Counted from the stretch's first letter, positions 9,034 to 18,913 are shown. The stretch: 64,000 bases of DNA from Gallionellaceae bacterium (GCA_006218055.1 VBWD01000002.1:82445-146444); one strand, 5' to 3'. Program-made: numbers and translations. Notes: generated by a model from the letters alone, not told the origin.

Positions 9034-9761
9034 TCCGCACACTCGCCAAGAAAGAGTTGCACACCCTGTTCGTCGCACCATCGACCTGGTGGATGCTCGC
9101 CCTGCTGCAATTCATCTTCGCGTGGTTCTATCTGGCGCGCATGGACGACTACCTGCAAGTGCAGGCACAACTGGCACAGATGGACAGTGCACCCGGCGCC
9201 ACCATCTCCATCGCCGCTCCCCTCGCCAGCGTGCTTGCCATTGTGCTGATGATGTTGATACCGCTGTTCACCATGCGCCTCATCGCCGAAGAGCGCCGCA
9301 ACCAGACTTGGATATTGCTGACCACCGCCCCCATCTCAGCCACAGACATTGTATTGGGTAAGTTCTTCGGCCTGCTAGCCATGCTCTCCATCATCATCGC
9401 GGCCTGCGCCGTGATGGTGTGCTCTTTGGCACTGGGCACTCACGCCGACTTCGGTTTGATCGCGGGCAACATCCTAGGCGTGTGGTTGCTTGCCGCCAGC
9501 TATGCCGCACTCGGCCTCTTCTTCTCGTCGCTCACACGCCAACCTGTCGTCGCCGCATTCGGCGCACTGGCTGTGTCTTTCGGATTGTGGATGTTGGAGA
9601 TGAGTAGCGGCGCAGTGCGTGTGCTCTCGCCCAACGTGCATTTCCAGAACTTGAACGTCGGTCTCATCAGCAGCGCCGACCTCATCTATTTCGTACTATT
9701 TATCGTTGGCTTCTTGTTGCTCACCATCGAACACATCCGACGCGAACGGGGAGGTGTGTGA
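9030..9761 (+). CDS. ABC-2 type permease (GldF-like)
   Basis: Integral membrane protein of 243 residues with about six hydrophobic segments, including VLAIVLMMLIPLFTMRLIAEE and LLAMLSIIIAACAVMVCSLAL. RLIAEERRNQTWILLTTAPIS is characteristic of the ABC-2/GldF family. It starts ATGA-style inside the ATPase gene and overlaps the next gene by 4 bases, so the three products are likely one complex. In Bacteroidetes the homologues serve gliding; in proteobacteria such sets are widespread and of uncertain role. Confidence 0.85.
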   Translation: MIRTLAKKELHTLFVAPSTWWMLALLQFIFAWFYLARMDDYLQVQAQLAQMDSAPGATISIAAPLASVLAIVLMMLIPLFTMRLIAEERRNQTWILLTTAPISATDIVLGKFFGLLAMLSIIIAACAVMVCSLALGTHADFGLIAGNILGVWLLAASYAALGLFFSSLTRQPVVAAFGALAVSFGLWMLEMSSGAVRVLSPNVHFQNLNVGLISSADLIYFVLFIVGFLLLTIEHIRRERGGV

Positions 9762-11077
9762 TGACCAAATCCAATATGCGCCACCTGCTTTTCTTCGTAC
9801 TGCTCTGCGCCAGCATCGTTGGTATCTATCAGCTTGCCGCACGTTTCCCTGCACAGTGGGATGCCACACAGAACGCGCTGAACAGTTTGGAGCCGGGCAG
9901 TGCCGATGTGCTGAAGCAACTGGAGGGCCCGCTCAACATCACCGTGTATGTCACTGAACAAGATGCCAAGCAAGGCGACGTACGCAAACTGGTGCGCGAA
10001 TTCATCGCGCTCTACCAACGCTACAAATCGGATATCAATCTCACCTTCGTCGACCCAGTGAAAGAACCGGAAGCCACTCGCAAGTCCGGCATCCAAGGCA
10101 ACGGCGAGATGGTGGTGGAATTCGCAGGACGCAAAGAACACATCACCACGCTCAACGAACAGACGCTGACCAGCGCCCTGCTACGTTTGGCGCATGGCAA
10201 AGAGCAGATGTTGATGTACGTAAGCGGCCACGGCGAACGCAAGCTAGATGGCACTGCCAACCATGACCTCGGCGAGTTCGGTCGTCGTTTGGAGCAGAAC
10301 GGCTACCGTATCGCATCGCTCAACCTCACCATCGCACAAGACGTACCAGACAACGTCGGCGTGCTAGTCATCACCCAACCGCAGACGAAGCTGTTCCCCG
10401 GTGAGACTACCAAGTTGCTGCGTCATATCGAACGCGGCGGCAATGTGTTGTGGTTGCTGGATGCCGAGCCTTTACGCGGGCTTGAGCCTATCGCAGAAAA
10501 GATGGACATCGTGCTCACACCCGGTGTCGTGCTCGACCCAGCCGCCCAACAGATGAACGCGCCAGCCGATTGGACTTTGGGAACGGGCTACGCACCGCAC
10601 GCCATCACGCAGAACTTCGATCTCATCACCGTGTTCCCTTACGCACGCGCACTGGGTACGGAAGATGAATCGACATGGGAACGCCACATCTTGGTCGAGG
10701 GGGCGATGAACGGCTGGGTGAGCACGACCGGTGCGGCCCGCTTCGATAAGAAACGCGACATCCCCGGGCCAGTGAGCCTCGCCCTTGCATTGCAGCGCAA
10801 CGTGGGGGAACGCGAGCAACGTATCGTCGTTGTGGGCAGTGGCAGCTTCCTCTCCAATGCCTACTCGGGCAACGGCGGCAATCTCGATCTCGGCATGAAC
10901 ATGATGAACTGGCTAGCAGGTGAAGAACGACTCATCACCCTCGCCCCGCACACCGCAAAAGATGGCGCACTCACTTTAAGCAAGCGTGAACTCACCGTAT
11001 TGAGTAGCACTCTGCTGATCGTGATCCCACTACTTCTCATCGCCATGGGTGGCTGGCTGTGGTGGCGCAGAAGATAA
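9758..11077 (+). CDS. GldG-like ABC-system auxiliary protein
   Basis: Product of 439 residues with one N-terminal membrane helix (about residues 7-25, LLFFVLLCASIVGIYQLAA), a large predicted periplasmic region, and a C-terminal membrane helix ending in a basic tail (LLIVIPLLLIAMGGWLWWRRR). The central part carries the DUF4350/GldG-type pattern with VYVTEQDA, YVSGHGERKL and GGNVLWLLDAEPLRG. It is coupled by overlap to the GldF-like permease, and its stop codon abuts the mutM ATG. The likely role is a substrate-binding or envelope partner of the transporter. Confidence 0.82.
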   Translation: MMTKSNMRHLLFFVLLCASIVGIYQLAARFPAQWDATQNALNSLEPGSADVLKQLEGPLNITVYVTEQDAKQGDVRKLVREFIALYQRYKSDINLTFVDPVKEPEATRKSGIQGNGEMVVEFAGRKEHITTLNEQTLTSALLRLAHGKEQMLMYVSGHGERKLDGTANHDLGEFGRRLEQNGYRIASLNLTIAQDVPDNVGVLVITQPQTKLFPGETTKLLRHIERGGNVLWLLDAEPLRGLEPIAEKMDIVLTPGVVLDPAAQQMNAPADWTLGTGYAPHAITQNFDLITVFPYARALGTEDESTWERHILVEGAMNGWVSTTGAARFDKKRDIPGPVSLALALQRNVGEREQRIVVVGSGSFLSNAYSGNGGNLDLGMNMMNWLAGEERLITLAPHTAKDGALTLSKRELTVLSSTLLIVIPLLLIAMGGWLWWRRR

Positions 11078-11953
11078 ATGCCTGAACTCCCCGAAGTAGA
11101 GACCACGCTGCGCGGCATCGCGCCGCATCTGCAAGGCGAAGTCGTCAGCGACATCATCATCCGCAACGCCAGCCTGCGTTGGCCTATCCCCAAAGACTTG
11201 TCCAAGCTGTTACGTGGACACACCGTGCGCAGCTTGCATCGCCGTGCCAAATACATCCTCGTCGCCTTCGATCACGGCACGCTCATCCTGCACCTCGGCA
11301 TGAGCGGCAGCCTGCGTATCCTGCCGCACGGCACACCGCCCGAGAAACACGACCACTTCGATCTAGTCTTAGGCAATAGCGAGTTGATGCGCCTGCGTGA
11401 TCCGCGTCGTTTCGGTGCTGTGTTGTGGCATGAGGGAGATGTTGCGGAACATGCCCTGCTATCTCACCTCGGCCCAGAACCACTCACGCCAGACTTACTC
11501 CTTCCCCCTCGCAGGGGGAAGGTTGGGATGGGGGTAGAGTCGAGGAATACCAACGTTTCTACCCCCTCCCTAGCCCTCCCCCTGCATGGGGGAGTGGATG
11601 TGGTGTTCGACACAAACTATCTCTACCAAGCCCTGCGCAAACGTAGCGCCCCGATCAAGCTCGCCATCATGGATAGTCAGTTGGTGGTCGGTGTAGGCAA
11701 CATCTACGCCAACGAGGCACTGTTCCGCGCAGGGATCAAACCGCAACTCGCCGCGAACAAAGTGAGCCGAGCACGTTGCGAACGTCTGGTTCAAACCATC
11801 AAGGAAGTATTACGCGAGGCGATCGAACAAGGCGGCAGTAGCTTGCGTGACTTCATCCACAGCGATGGGTCGAGCGGCTATTTCCAACAACACTATTTTG
11901 TCTACGGCAGAAAAGACGAAGCGTGCAAACACTGCCCGCAGTGCCAGAAATAA
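11078..11953 (+). CDS. mutM: Formamidopyrimidine-DNA glycosylase, probably impaired
   Basis: MutM excises 8-oxoguanine and nicks the abasic site. The catalytic N-terminus (MPELPEVET with Pro2 and Glu3), Lys58 in HRRAKYILV and the H2TH region (VGVGNIYANEALF) are present. Two abnormalities stand out. Residues about 141-176 are an in-frame insertion encoded by a palindromic repeat, where relatives go directly to the DTNYLYQALRKR segment. The C-terminal zinc finger, normally C-x2-C-x16ish-C-x2-C, is collapsed to CKHCPQC (Cys283, 286, 289), losing the fourth Cys and the hairpin with the DNA-binding Arg. Length 291 versus the usual 270-275. The ATG directly follows the GldG-like stop. Activity is doubtful. 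Confidence 0.85.
   Translation: MPELPEVETTLRGIAPHLQGEVVSDIIIRNASLRWPIPKDLSKLLRGHTVRSLHRRAKYILVAFDHGTLILHLGMSGSLRILPHGTPPEKHDHFDLVLGNSELMRLRDPRRFGAVLWHEGDVAEHALLSHLGPEPLTPDLLLPPRRGKVGMGVESRNTNVSTPSLALPLHGGVDVVFDTNYLYQALRKRSAPIKLAIMDSQLVVGVGNIYANEALFRAGIKPQLAANKVSRARCERLVQTIKEVLREAIEQGGSSLRDFIHSDGSSGYFQQHYFVYGRKDEACKHCPQCQK
11499..11597. repeat. Palindromic (REP/MITE-like) element inserted in mutM
   Basis: About 100 bases made of G-run/C-run inverted repeats: TTCCCCC-TCGC-AGGGGGAA as a first hairpin, GGGGGTAGA paired with TCTACCCCC across a 19-base spacer, and CTCCCCC-TGCAT-GGGGGAG as a last hairpin. The base composition is unlike the surrounding gene. The element stays in frame and is translated as residues about 141-173 of MutM. 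I believe such elements are normally intergenic. Confidence 0.75.
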
Positions 11954-11956
11954 AGG

Positions 11957-12556
11957 TCACTTGTACTTGCGCACCAAGCCCACCAGTATCCCGAATATCT
12001 CCAACGTACCTTGCGGATGGATCACGGGGTAATCTGGATTCTCAGGACGCAAGACGAACTTGCCACCTTCCTTGCCCAAGGTCTTCAGGGTGAAATCGCC
12101 ATCCACGATAGCGACCACGATGTCGCCCACGTTGGCTAGGTTGCGCTTCTCCACCACCGCCAGATCTCCGTCATGGATGCCCGCACCGATCATCGAATCC
12201 CCCTTCACCGGGATCAAGGTGGTCTTGGAAGGCGTATCGATGAGCATGTCATCGATGACGTGATAGTCACCATGTGACGAACCCACCATGACTGGCATAC
12301 CCGCTGGCACCGAGGCATCCGCCACGTGCCGCGCGAAGAAGTTGCTGGTCGGTATCCACATACCATCCGGCGTACGCTCGACGAATCCTGCTTTTTCCAG
12401 ACGATCGAGAATCGCCTTCACCCATGACTTGGATGCGATGCCGAACACATCACACAACGAAGCATAGGAAGGGATGCTCTTCCAGTCGGCGTAATAGTCT
12501 TGCAGCTTGGAGAGATACTCGGCATCTCGCGTATTGGATGGATTGGAATCGGTCAT
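11957..12556 (-). CDS. lexA: LexA repressor, non-canonical N-terminal domain
   Basis: SOS repressor and S24 self-cleaving protease, 199 residues. The C-terminal half has the cleavage Ala85-Gly86, nucleophile Ser121 in KGDSMIGAGI and general base Lys158 in DGDFTLK. The N-terminal winged-helix region (WKSIPSYASLCDVFGIASKSWVKAILDRLEKAGFVER, read in two parts) differs clearly from the E. coli type, and the two operator-like sites upstream are of a GAAC-N4-GTTC-type design. It is convergent with mutM (3-base gap) and likely self-regulated. Confidence 0.92.
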   Translation of the reverse strand: MTDSNPSNTRDAEYLSKLQDYYADWKSIPSYASLCDVFGIASKSWVKAILDRLEKAGFVERTPDGMWIPTSNFFARHVADASVPAGMPVMVGSSHGDYHVIDDMLIDTPSKTTLIPVKGDSMIGAGIHDGDLAVVEKRNLANVGDIVVAIVDGDFTLKTLGKEGGKFVLRPENPDYPVIHPQGTLEIFGILVGLVRKYK

Positions 12557-12571
12557 GGCGACACCTTTAAC

Positions 12572-12585
12572 AGAACGAACGTGCT
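12572..12585. promoter_or_regulatory. lexA: LexA operator, proximal
   Basis: AGAACGAACGTGCT, 13-14 positions of an AGAACG-N2-CGTTCT palindrome with one mismatch, lies 16 bases upstream of the lexA start. The spacing from the distal site is 25 bases centre to centre. Confidence 0.7.
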
Positions 12586-12596
12586 GAGCATCGTAA

Positions 12597-12610
12597 AGAA
12601 CGGACGTTCT
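12597..12610. promoter_or_regulatory. lexA: LexA operator, distal
   Basis: AGAACGGACGTTCT is a perfect AGAACG-N2-CGTTCT palindrome in the gap between lexA and the XRE gene. As a pair with the proximal site it supports autoregulation. The site is just past the 3' end of the XRE gene. Confidence 0.8.
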
Positions 12611-12621
12611 GATGTCAAATA

Positions 12622-12900
12622 CTATGTGACGCTTAACTTGCCTTGCGACAGTCTTCTCTTTTCCTGAGGCAGTAGGTCAGCAACTAGATCTCCCATGCTG
12701 ACACCTAACGCGAAAGCAATACTCTCAATATTGCAAATTGAAATATTTCGCTCACCACGTTCAACCGAACTAATGTAATTCGGATGAAGCCCAGCGGCCT
12801 CCGCAACCTTCTCTTGGGTAAGTTTTCTTTCAAGTCGAATGCGGCGCATATTCGCCGCAAACAACTGCTGCGCTCTATGCTTTTGAGTTGGGTTCTGCAT
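12622..12900 (-). CDS. Small XRE-family transcriptional regulator (C-protein-like)
   Basis: I take ATG at 12900 (MQNPTQKHRAQQL, 92 residues); a TTG at 12930 would add ten residues, and neither start has a strong ribosome-binding site. The helix-turn-helix reads LTQEKVAEAAGLHPNYISSV followed by ERGERNISICNIESIAFALGVS, closely resembling the controller (C) proteins of restriction-modification systems and other short XRE repressors. A short basic tail follows. It is divergent from a methyltransferase, with a perfect 17-bp inverted repeat between them, so it probably regulates itself and that gene. Base composition is richer in A+T than the flanking genes, hinting at acquisition. Confidence 0.85.
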   Translation of the reverse strand: MQNPTQKHRAQQLFAANMRRIRLERKLTQEKVAEAAGLHPNYISSVERGERNISICNIESIAFALGVSMGDLVADLLPQEKRRLSQGKLSVT

Positions 12901-12936
12901 GTCGGGAGTTTTTCCGATTGCACAATCCAAAACAAC

Positions 12937-12994
12937 ACACTTTGAGTTTGGTTTGCTATCCAGTAAACTCGCGCCCCAACCAAACTCAAAGTGT
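12937..12994. promoter_or_regulatory. Divergent control region with perfect 17-bp inverted repeat
   Basis: Arms ACACTTTGAGTTTGGTT (12937-12953) and AACCAAACTCAAAGTGT (12978-12994) are exact reverse complements, 41 bases centre to centre (about four helical turns). Each arm holds a possible -35 TTGAGT pointing inward: plus strand TTGAGT (12942-12947), 16 bases, TAAACT (12964-12969); minus strand TTGAGT (12989-12984), 16 bases, TTTACT (12967-12962). These face-to-face promoters would be blocked by a regulator bound to the arms. The promoters are inferred; the repeat is seen directly. Confidence 0.7.
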
Positions 12995-13006
12995 TAAATA
13001 TAAATT

Positions 13007-13747
13007 ATGGGACTCAGCACATCATCCATTCACGACGCAGCAGTCCGTATGGTTTCCAAGCTACATTCAGAGTTTCCTTGTGAACATTTGGATATTGGCG
13101 CCGGGCACGGCGAGTTGATTGAGTTAATGCGGACTAAATTTGAACTTCAATCATCAGCATGCGACTACACGGATAGCCTGATGAAGCTATCCAATGTCAG
13201 CGTAAAAATCGCAGACCTGAGCAATGAAAGATTACCCTTCCCAGATGAATCATTTGACCTAGTGACCTGCACTGAGGTCATCGAACACCTTGAGCATTAC
13301 CGTAGCACGTTGAGAGACATACACCGCGTACTAAAGCCGAATGGAACATTGGTTTTAACTACCCCCAACATTTTGAATCTTAAATCGCGAATTCGCTTTT
13401 TGATTTTTGGCTTCTACAACTTATTTGGCCCACTGCATGTAAGCGAAAGCGAACTACATACAACTGGCGGCCACATCAATCCAGTTTCGTATTTCTTTCT
13501 GTCCCATTCGTTACTTGATGCTGGATTTAAAAACATTGAGGTATCTATAGATAAGAAGCAGGGCTCATCGTTGGTGTGGCTGCTGCCGCTTTGGATTCCC
13601 ATTCAATTATTTTCCAAACTCACTTTGCGCAAAGAGAAGCGTAAGTACAAGACAGTTGATGAACACAATGAGGGATTTGTTCTGCAAATGAACAGTCTCG
13701 ATATTTTGCTCGGAAGAACAATCGTAGTGGGATGCAAGCGCGCATAG
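13007..13747 (+). CDS. Class I SAM-dependent methyltransferase
   Basis: Product of 246 residues. Motif I LDIGAGHGELIELM (about residues 28-41), an acidic motif II region and FDLVTCTEVIEHLEHY, followed by LKPNGTLVLTTPNILNL, place it in the methyltransferase type 11/23 group. No DNA-methyltransferase motifs (DPPY, PCQ) are present. The C-terminal half has a hydrophobic/aromatic stretch (SLVWLLPLWIPIQLF) that may sit at a membrane. Such enzymes often modify lipids, quinones or sugars; the substrate is unknown. There is no clear ribosome-binding site before the ATG, so a leaderless message or a later start is possible. It is divergent from the XRE regulator, and codon and base use are A+T-rich relative to neighbours. 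Confidence 0.8.
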   Translation: MGLSTSSIHDAAVRMVSKLHSEFPCEHLDIGAGHGELIELMRTKFELQSSACDYTDSLMKLSNVSVKIADLSNERLPFPDESFDLVTCTEVIEHLEHYRSTLRDIHRVLKPNGTLVLTTPNILNLKSRIRFLIFGFYNLFGPLHVSESELHTTGGHINPVSYFFLSHSLLDAGFKNIEVSIDKKQGSSLVWLLPLWIPIQLFSKLTLRKEKRKYKTVDEHNEGFVLQMNSLDILLGRTIVVGCKRA

Positions 13748-13797
13748 GAACAATAGGAGACGCTTCTTAGAGGACATAGGAAGTCGTCCTATGCAAC

Positions 13798-13828
13798 AAA
13801 AAGCCCGCCAAACTCTGGCGGGCTTTTT
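13798..13828. terminator. Bidirectional intrinsic terminator
   Basis: Stem GCCCGCCA-AACTC-TGGCGGGC (13803-13823) flanked by five A on the left and five T on the right, so it works in both directions. It separates the convergent methyltransferase and ferredoxin genes. Confidence 0.92.
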
Positions 13829-13845
13829 GTTGAGTGGCGTTTAGC

Positions 13846-15175
<1,330 letters not shown>

Positions 15176-16425
15176 TAGGATCGATACGTCGCTTGAAGGC
15201 GTCGTGTATCTGTTTGGTGGTGACGGCATCGACTTGCTGGGTGAAGTCATCCAGATAGGTCAGCGGCATGTGGTAGAAACCGATGACACTGAGGTAGTCC
15301 AATATCTTTCTGTTGCTATCGATGCGTAGCGGGAAGCCACCGATGATATTGTCCTTGGCCGCTTGCAACTCTTTCTCGGTCACGCCCTTCGCCACGAAAG
15401 TATCCAAGGTCTGGCGCACCACCTTCAACGCTTCATCTGCTTGTTCTTTCTTGGTCTGCAAACCGATCTGGAACGCGCCCGGCTGCTGCATCGGCATGAA
15501 GTAGCTATAGACGCTGTAAGCCATACCACGCTTCTCGCGCACCTCGTTCATCAAGCGCGACACAAATCCACCGCCCCCCAAGATGTAGTTACCGACGTAC
15601 AGTGGAAAGTAGTCCGCATCGTTGCGTGCGATACCCGGGGTGCCGATGAGGATGTGGCTCTGGCTGGCAGGATGGGCGATGCGTTGTTCACTCGCCGCGA
15701 TCTTGGCGGCGACCGCTGGCAAGGTGGTGGACGAACCGCCTTGCGGCAGATTGGCGGTAAGTTGCTGTGCGATGGCTTCCGCTTGCTTCCGAGTCACGTC
15801 GCCCATCAAGGCGACGACCGCGTTCTTGGCGTTGTAATGCGCACGGTAGAAAGCTTCCAGATCGGCACGATTTATCTTTTCGACATCCGCCACTTCAGTC
15901 TGCCAACCGTAAGGATGGTTGCCGAACACGGCTTTGCCGAACGCTTTTTCGGACAGATGCTCGGGCTTGGTCTCCGCTTCTTTCAAACCCGCGATAAGGC
16001 TGGCCTTGTTGCGCACCAGCACGGCTTCAGGGAAAACGGGTTGCTGCAACACGCGCGCGACGATGTCGAGCGCAGCATCACGTTCTGCCGCACTGCTTAA
16101 AGTACGCAAGGAGATAGATGCTCTATCCGCATCGAAACTGCCACCCAACTGCGCGCCGATGTCCGCCATCTTGCGTGAGATGTCGTCTTCACTCAGCCCT
16201 TGAGCACCCGCATCGAGCAGGCCATGCGTCATACCTGCCACACCGATTTTGTCGACTGCGTCGTAGGCATCGCCAGCGGCAAAATTCACTGCCACATCAA
16301 GCATCGGCAAGTCGTGATCTTCCACAAAATAGACTTGTGCGCCGCTGGGAGCTTGCCAGTGCTGGATCTTGGGCGTGGCGTAGGCGCTGCTCGCCACGCA
16401 GCATAGCGCGAGGACTGCGATCAAC

Positions 16426-17778
16426 TTAGTGCGCATGTGTGCCTCCCTTTGCCTGCTTGTTCTTTTCGGTTAGCGGTTGCGGGTCGAGCACCGCCACGGT
16501 CAGATGGTCATCCACCAACATCTCACGCGCCACGTCTTGTACTTGTTGCGTCGTAACCGCTTGCAATTTCTTCAACATGACGGGGATCGCTTGATGACCA
16601 AGGCCGATGCTTTCCATCTGGCCGATCTGCATCGCCTGGTAGAACACCGAATCCAATTTATAGACTTCGGATGCGGTGACTTGAGCGCGCACGCGCTTCA
16701 ACTCTTCCTCACTCACCCCGTCACGCACCACGGCTTGCAACTGCTCGCGGATAGCCGTTTCCAATTCCGCAATGGTCTTGCCGGAAGCAGGCGTACCTTC
16801 GATGGTGAACTGCGAAGGACCGCGCGAGGTGCTGTCGTAACCCGCACCGACGCTGATTGCCACCTGTTGGTCGCGCACCAATGCTTTGTTCAAGCGTGCG
16901 GATTCGCTTCCATCCAACACGCCTGCCAATACTGACAAGGCGTAAGGTTTCCAATCCTTCTCCACATCGTGCATGGTTGGCGCGTGATATGCCATGATGA
17001 AGTAAGGCAGCTCTGCTGGTGCTTTGACGACGATACGCTTTATACCCAGCTGTGGCTGCTCACCCATCTCTTTACGTTTCGGCAACTTCGCTTTGGGTAT
17101 CTTGCCGTAATGCTTTTGCGCTAGTGCGAACACCTCGGATGCCTTCACATCCCCTGCGATGACCAACGTGGCATTGTTGGGCGCGTACCAAGTCTTGTAC
17201 CAATCCTGCGCATCGAGGTAGCTCATGTTCTCCAGATCGTTCATCCAACCGATGATGGGGTTGTGATACGGATGCTCTTGATACGCCGTCGCCATCAGAC
17301 GTTCGCCCACGAGTGAGTGCGCATCGTCATCAGTGCGCCAACGACGCTCTTCCATCACCACCTTGATCTCTTTGCTGAATTCTTTCTCACTCAGCACGAG
17401 GTTGTGCATGCGGTCAGCTTCCAACTGCATCGCCAGCGGCAGTTTGGATTTATGCAGTTGTTGGAAATAAGCGGTGTAGTCGTAGCTGGTGAAGGCGTTC
17501 TCGCGTCCGCCCGCAGCAGCGATGCGACGGGAAAAGTCTCCTACCGGAACGGACTTGGTGCCCTTGAACATCATGTGTTCCAGCACGTGTGCGACACCTG
17601 TCGTGCCGGTCTTCTCGTCCATGCTGCCCGCGCGATACCAGATCTGCTGCACGACGGTCGGCGCGCGATGGTCTTCTTTCACGATGACCTTCAAGCCGTT
17701 GGAGAGTGTCTTCTCGAACACTTCTGCCTGCGCCAGTCCCGCCCACAAGACACAGCCTAAAATCCAATAAAATCTCAT
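16426..17778 (-). CDS. Zinc metallopeptidase, M16 family (catalytic subunit)
   Basis: Exported peptidase of 450 residues: signal MRFYWILGCVLWAGLAQA, then HVLEHMMFKGT with the inverted zinc motif HxxEH and, farther on, the distal Glu region ENAFTSYDYTAYF. Family members degrade short periplasmic peptides. It probably forms a dimer with the overlapping, catalytically dead M16 protein. The pair upstream of rsmD is a conserved betaproteobacterial arrangement. It is divergent from ftsY. Confidence 0.9.
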   Translation of the reverse strand: MRFYWILGCVLWAGLAQAEVFEKTLSNGLKVIVKEDHRAPTVVQQIWYRAGSMDEKTGTTGVAHVLEHMMFKGTKSVPVGDFSRRIAAAGGRENAFTSYDYTAYFQQLHKSKLPLAMQLEADRMHNLVLSEKEFSKEIKVVMEERRWRTDDDAHSLVGERLMATAYQEHPYHNPIIGWMNDLENMSYLDAQDWYKTWYAPNNATLVIAGDVKASEVFALAQKHYGKIPKAKLPKRKEMGEQPQLGIKRIVVKAPAELPYFIMAYHAPTMHDVEKDWKPYALSVLAGVLDGSESARLNKALVRDQQVAISVGAGYDSTSRGPSQFTIEGTPASGKTIAELETAIREQLQAVVRDGVSEEELKRVRAQVTASEVYKLDSVFYQAMQIGQMESIGLGHQAIPVMLKKLQAVTTQQVQDVAREMLVDDHLTVAVLDPQPLTEKNKQAKGGTHAH

Positions 17779-17834
17779 TCGATTCGTCCCTCGACGGGCA
17801 TGACAAGGTCACCCCGATTGTTAATTTTCGGCCC

Positions 17835-17876
17835 GTCCCCTCACCTCAATCCTCTCCCGCAAGCGGGCGAGGAGGC
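17835..17876. repeat. REP-like palindrome between the M16 gene and ftsY
   Basis: The intergenic palindrome CTCTCCCGC-AA-GCGGGCGAG has one mismatched pair and is preceded by CCCCTCACCTCAATC. It resembles dispersed short palindromic repeats of many proteobacteria, and its composition is similar in style to the element inside mutM. Confidence 0.5.
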
Positions 17877-17959
17877 GAACGAATCGCTGCGCGATTATTC
17901 TGTTTAACCGTTAAAATGCGCGCGCATTATCTGATAACTATTAAACATTGCCTAACCCC

Positions 17960-18913
17960 ATGTTCAGCTTCCTGAAAAAGAATACGACAGCAACCGATGC
18001 CACTAGAACCAGCTGGGTCTCTCGACTGACCGCAGGACTGGCGCGTACGGGTGGACAGTTGGCGAGCTTGTTCGTTGCGGGTGGCAAGATCGACGATGAA
18101 CTCTACGAAGAGTTGGAGACTATCCTCATCACCGCCGATGTGGGTATGGATGCGACACGCACGCTGCTGGCGGATGTACGCCGCCAAGTAAAGGAACAAC
18201 ACCTGACCGAGGCCAGCCAACTGAAAGAGGCGCTGGCACATGCATTGCTAAAACTATTGCAGCCGCTGGCGAAACCATTGGACGTCACACCACATAAACC
18301 TTTTGTCATCATGATGTGCGGGGTGAACGGTGCTGGCAAGACGACCTCTATCGGCAAGTTAGCCAAGCATTTCCAGAACCAAGGTAAATCCGTGTTGCTC
18401 GCAGCAGGCGACACCTTCCGTGCGGCCGCGCGTGAACAATTGATGGAATGGGGCAAGCGCAACGATGTGACTGTCATCGCGCAACAGAGTGGCGATGCCG
18501 CCGCCGTCATCTACGACGCCGTGCAAGCTGCCCAAGCGCGCGGCATCGATGTGGTGCTGGCTGACACAGCTGGTCGCCTCACCACTCAAGCGCATCTGAT
18601 GGAAGAGATCAAGAAGGTGAAACGCGTCATCGCCAAGGTGATGCCTGAGGCACCACATGAAGTGCTGCTGGTGCTAGATGCCAACACGGGCCAGAACGCG
18701 CTGTCGCAAGTCAAAGCTTTTGATGAATCGCTAGGTGTGACGGGGCTGGTGCTGACCAAGTTAGACGGCACCGCCAAAGGTGGCGTCATCGCCGCCATCG
18801 CCAAGGCTCATCCCATCCCCGTGCGCTTCATCGGCGTGGGTGAAGGACTGGATGATCTGCGTCCCTTCGTAGCAGAAGACTTCATCTCTGCACTGCTTGG
18901 AATCAACGAATGA
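17960..18913 (+). CDS. ftsY: Signal recognition particle receptor FtsY
   Basis: SRP receptor GTPase that docks SRP-ribosome complexes at the membrane. I take the ATG at 17960 (MFSFLKKN, 317 residues); a TTG four codons earlier is possible. The acidic A domain is very short. The NG domain shows G1 GVNGAGKTTS, the insertion-box DTFRAAAREQL, G3 DTAGRLTTQ, G4 TKLDGTAKGG and the closing GVGEGLDDLRPF. It overlaps ftsE by 4 bases, the classic ftsYEX order. Confidence 0.95.
   Translation: MFSFLKKNTTATDATRTSWVSRLTAGLARTGGQLASLFVAGGKIDDELYEELETILITADVGMDATRTLLADVRRQVKEQHLTEASQLKEALAHALLKLLQPLAKPLDVTPHKPFVIMMCGVNGAGKTTSIGKLAKHFQNQGKSVLLAAGDTFRAAAREQLMEWGKRNDVTVIAQQSGDAAAVIYDAVQAAQARGIDVVLADTAGRLTTQAHLMEEIKKVKRVIAKVMPEAPHEVLLVLDANTGQNALSQVKAFDESLGVTGLVLTKLDGTAKGGVIAAIAKAHPIPVRFIGVGEGLDDLRPFVAEDFISALLGINE

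Noticed and set aside
12622..13747. Restriction-modification system
   Set aside because: The regulator is C-protein-like, but the methyltransferase lacks DNA-methylase motifs and no endonuclease gene is nearby.
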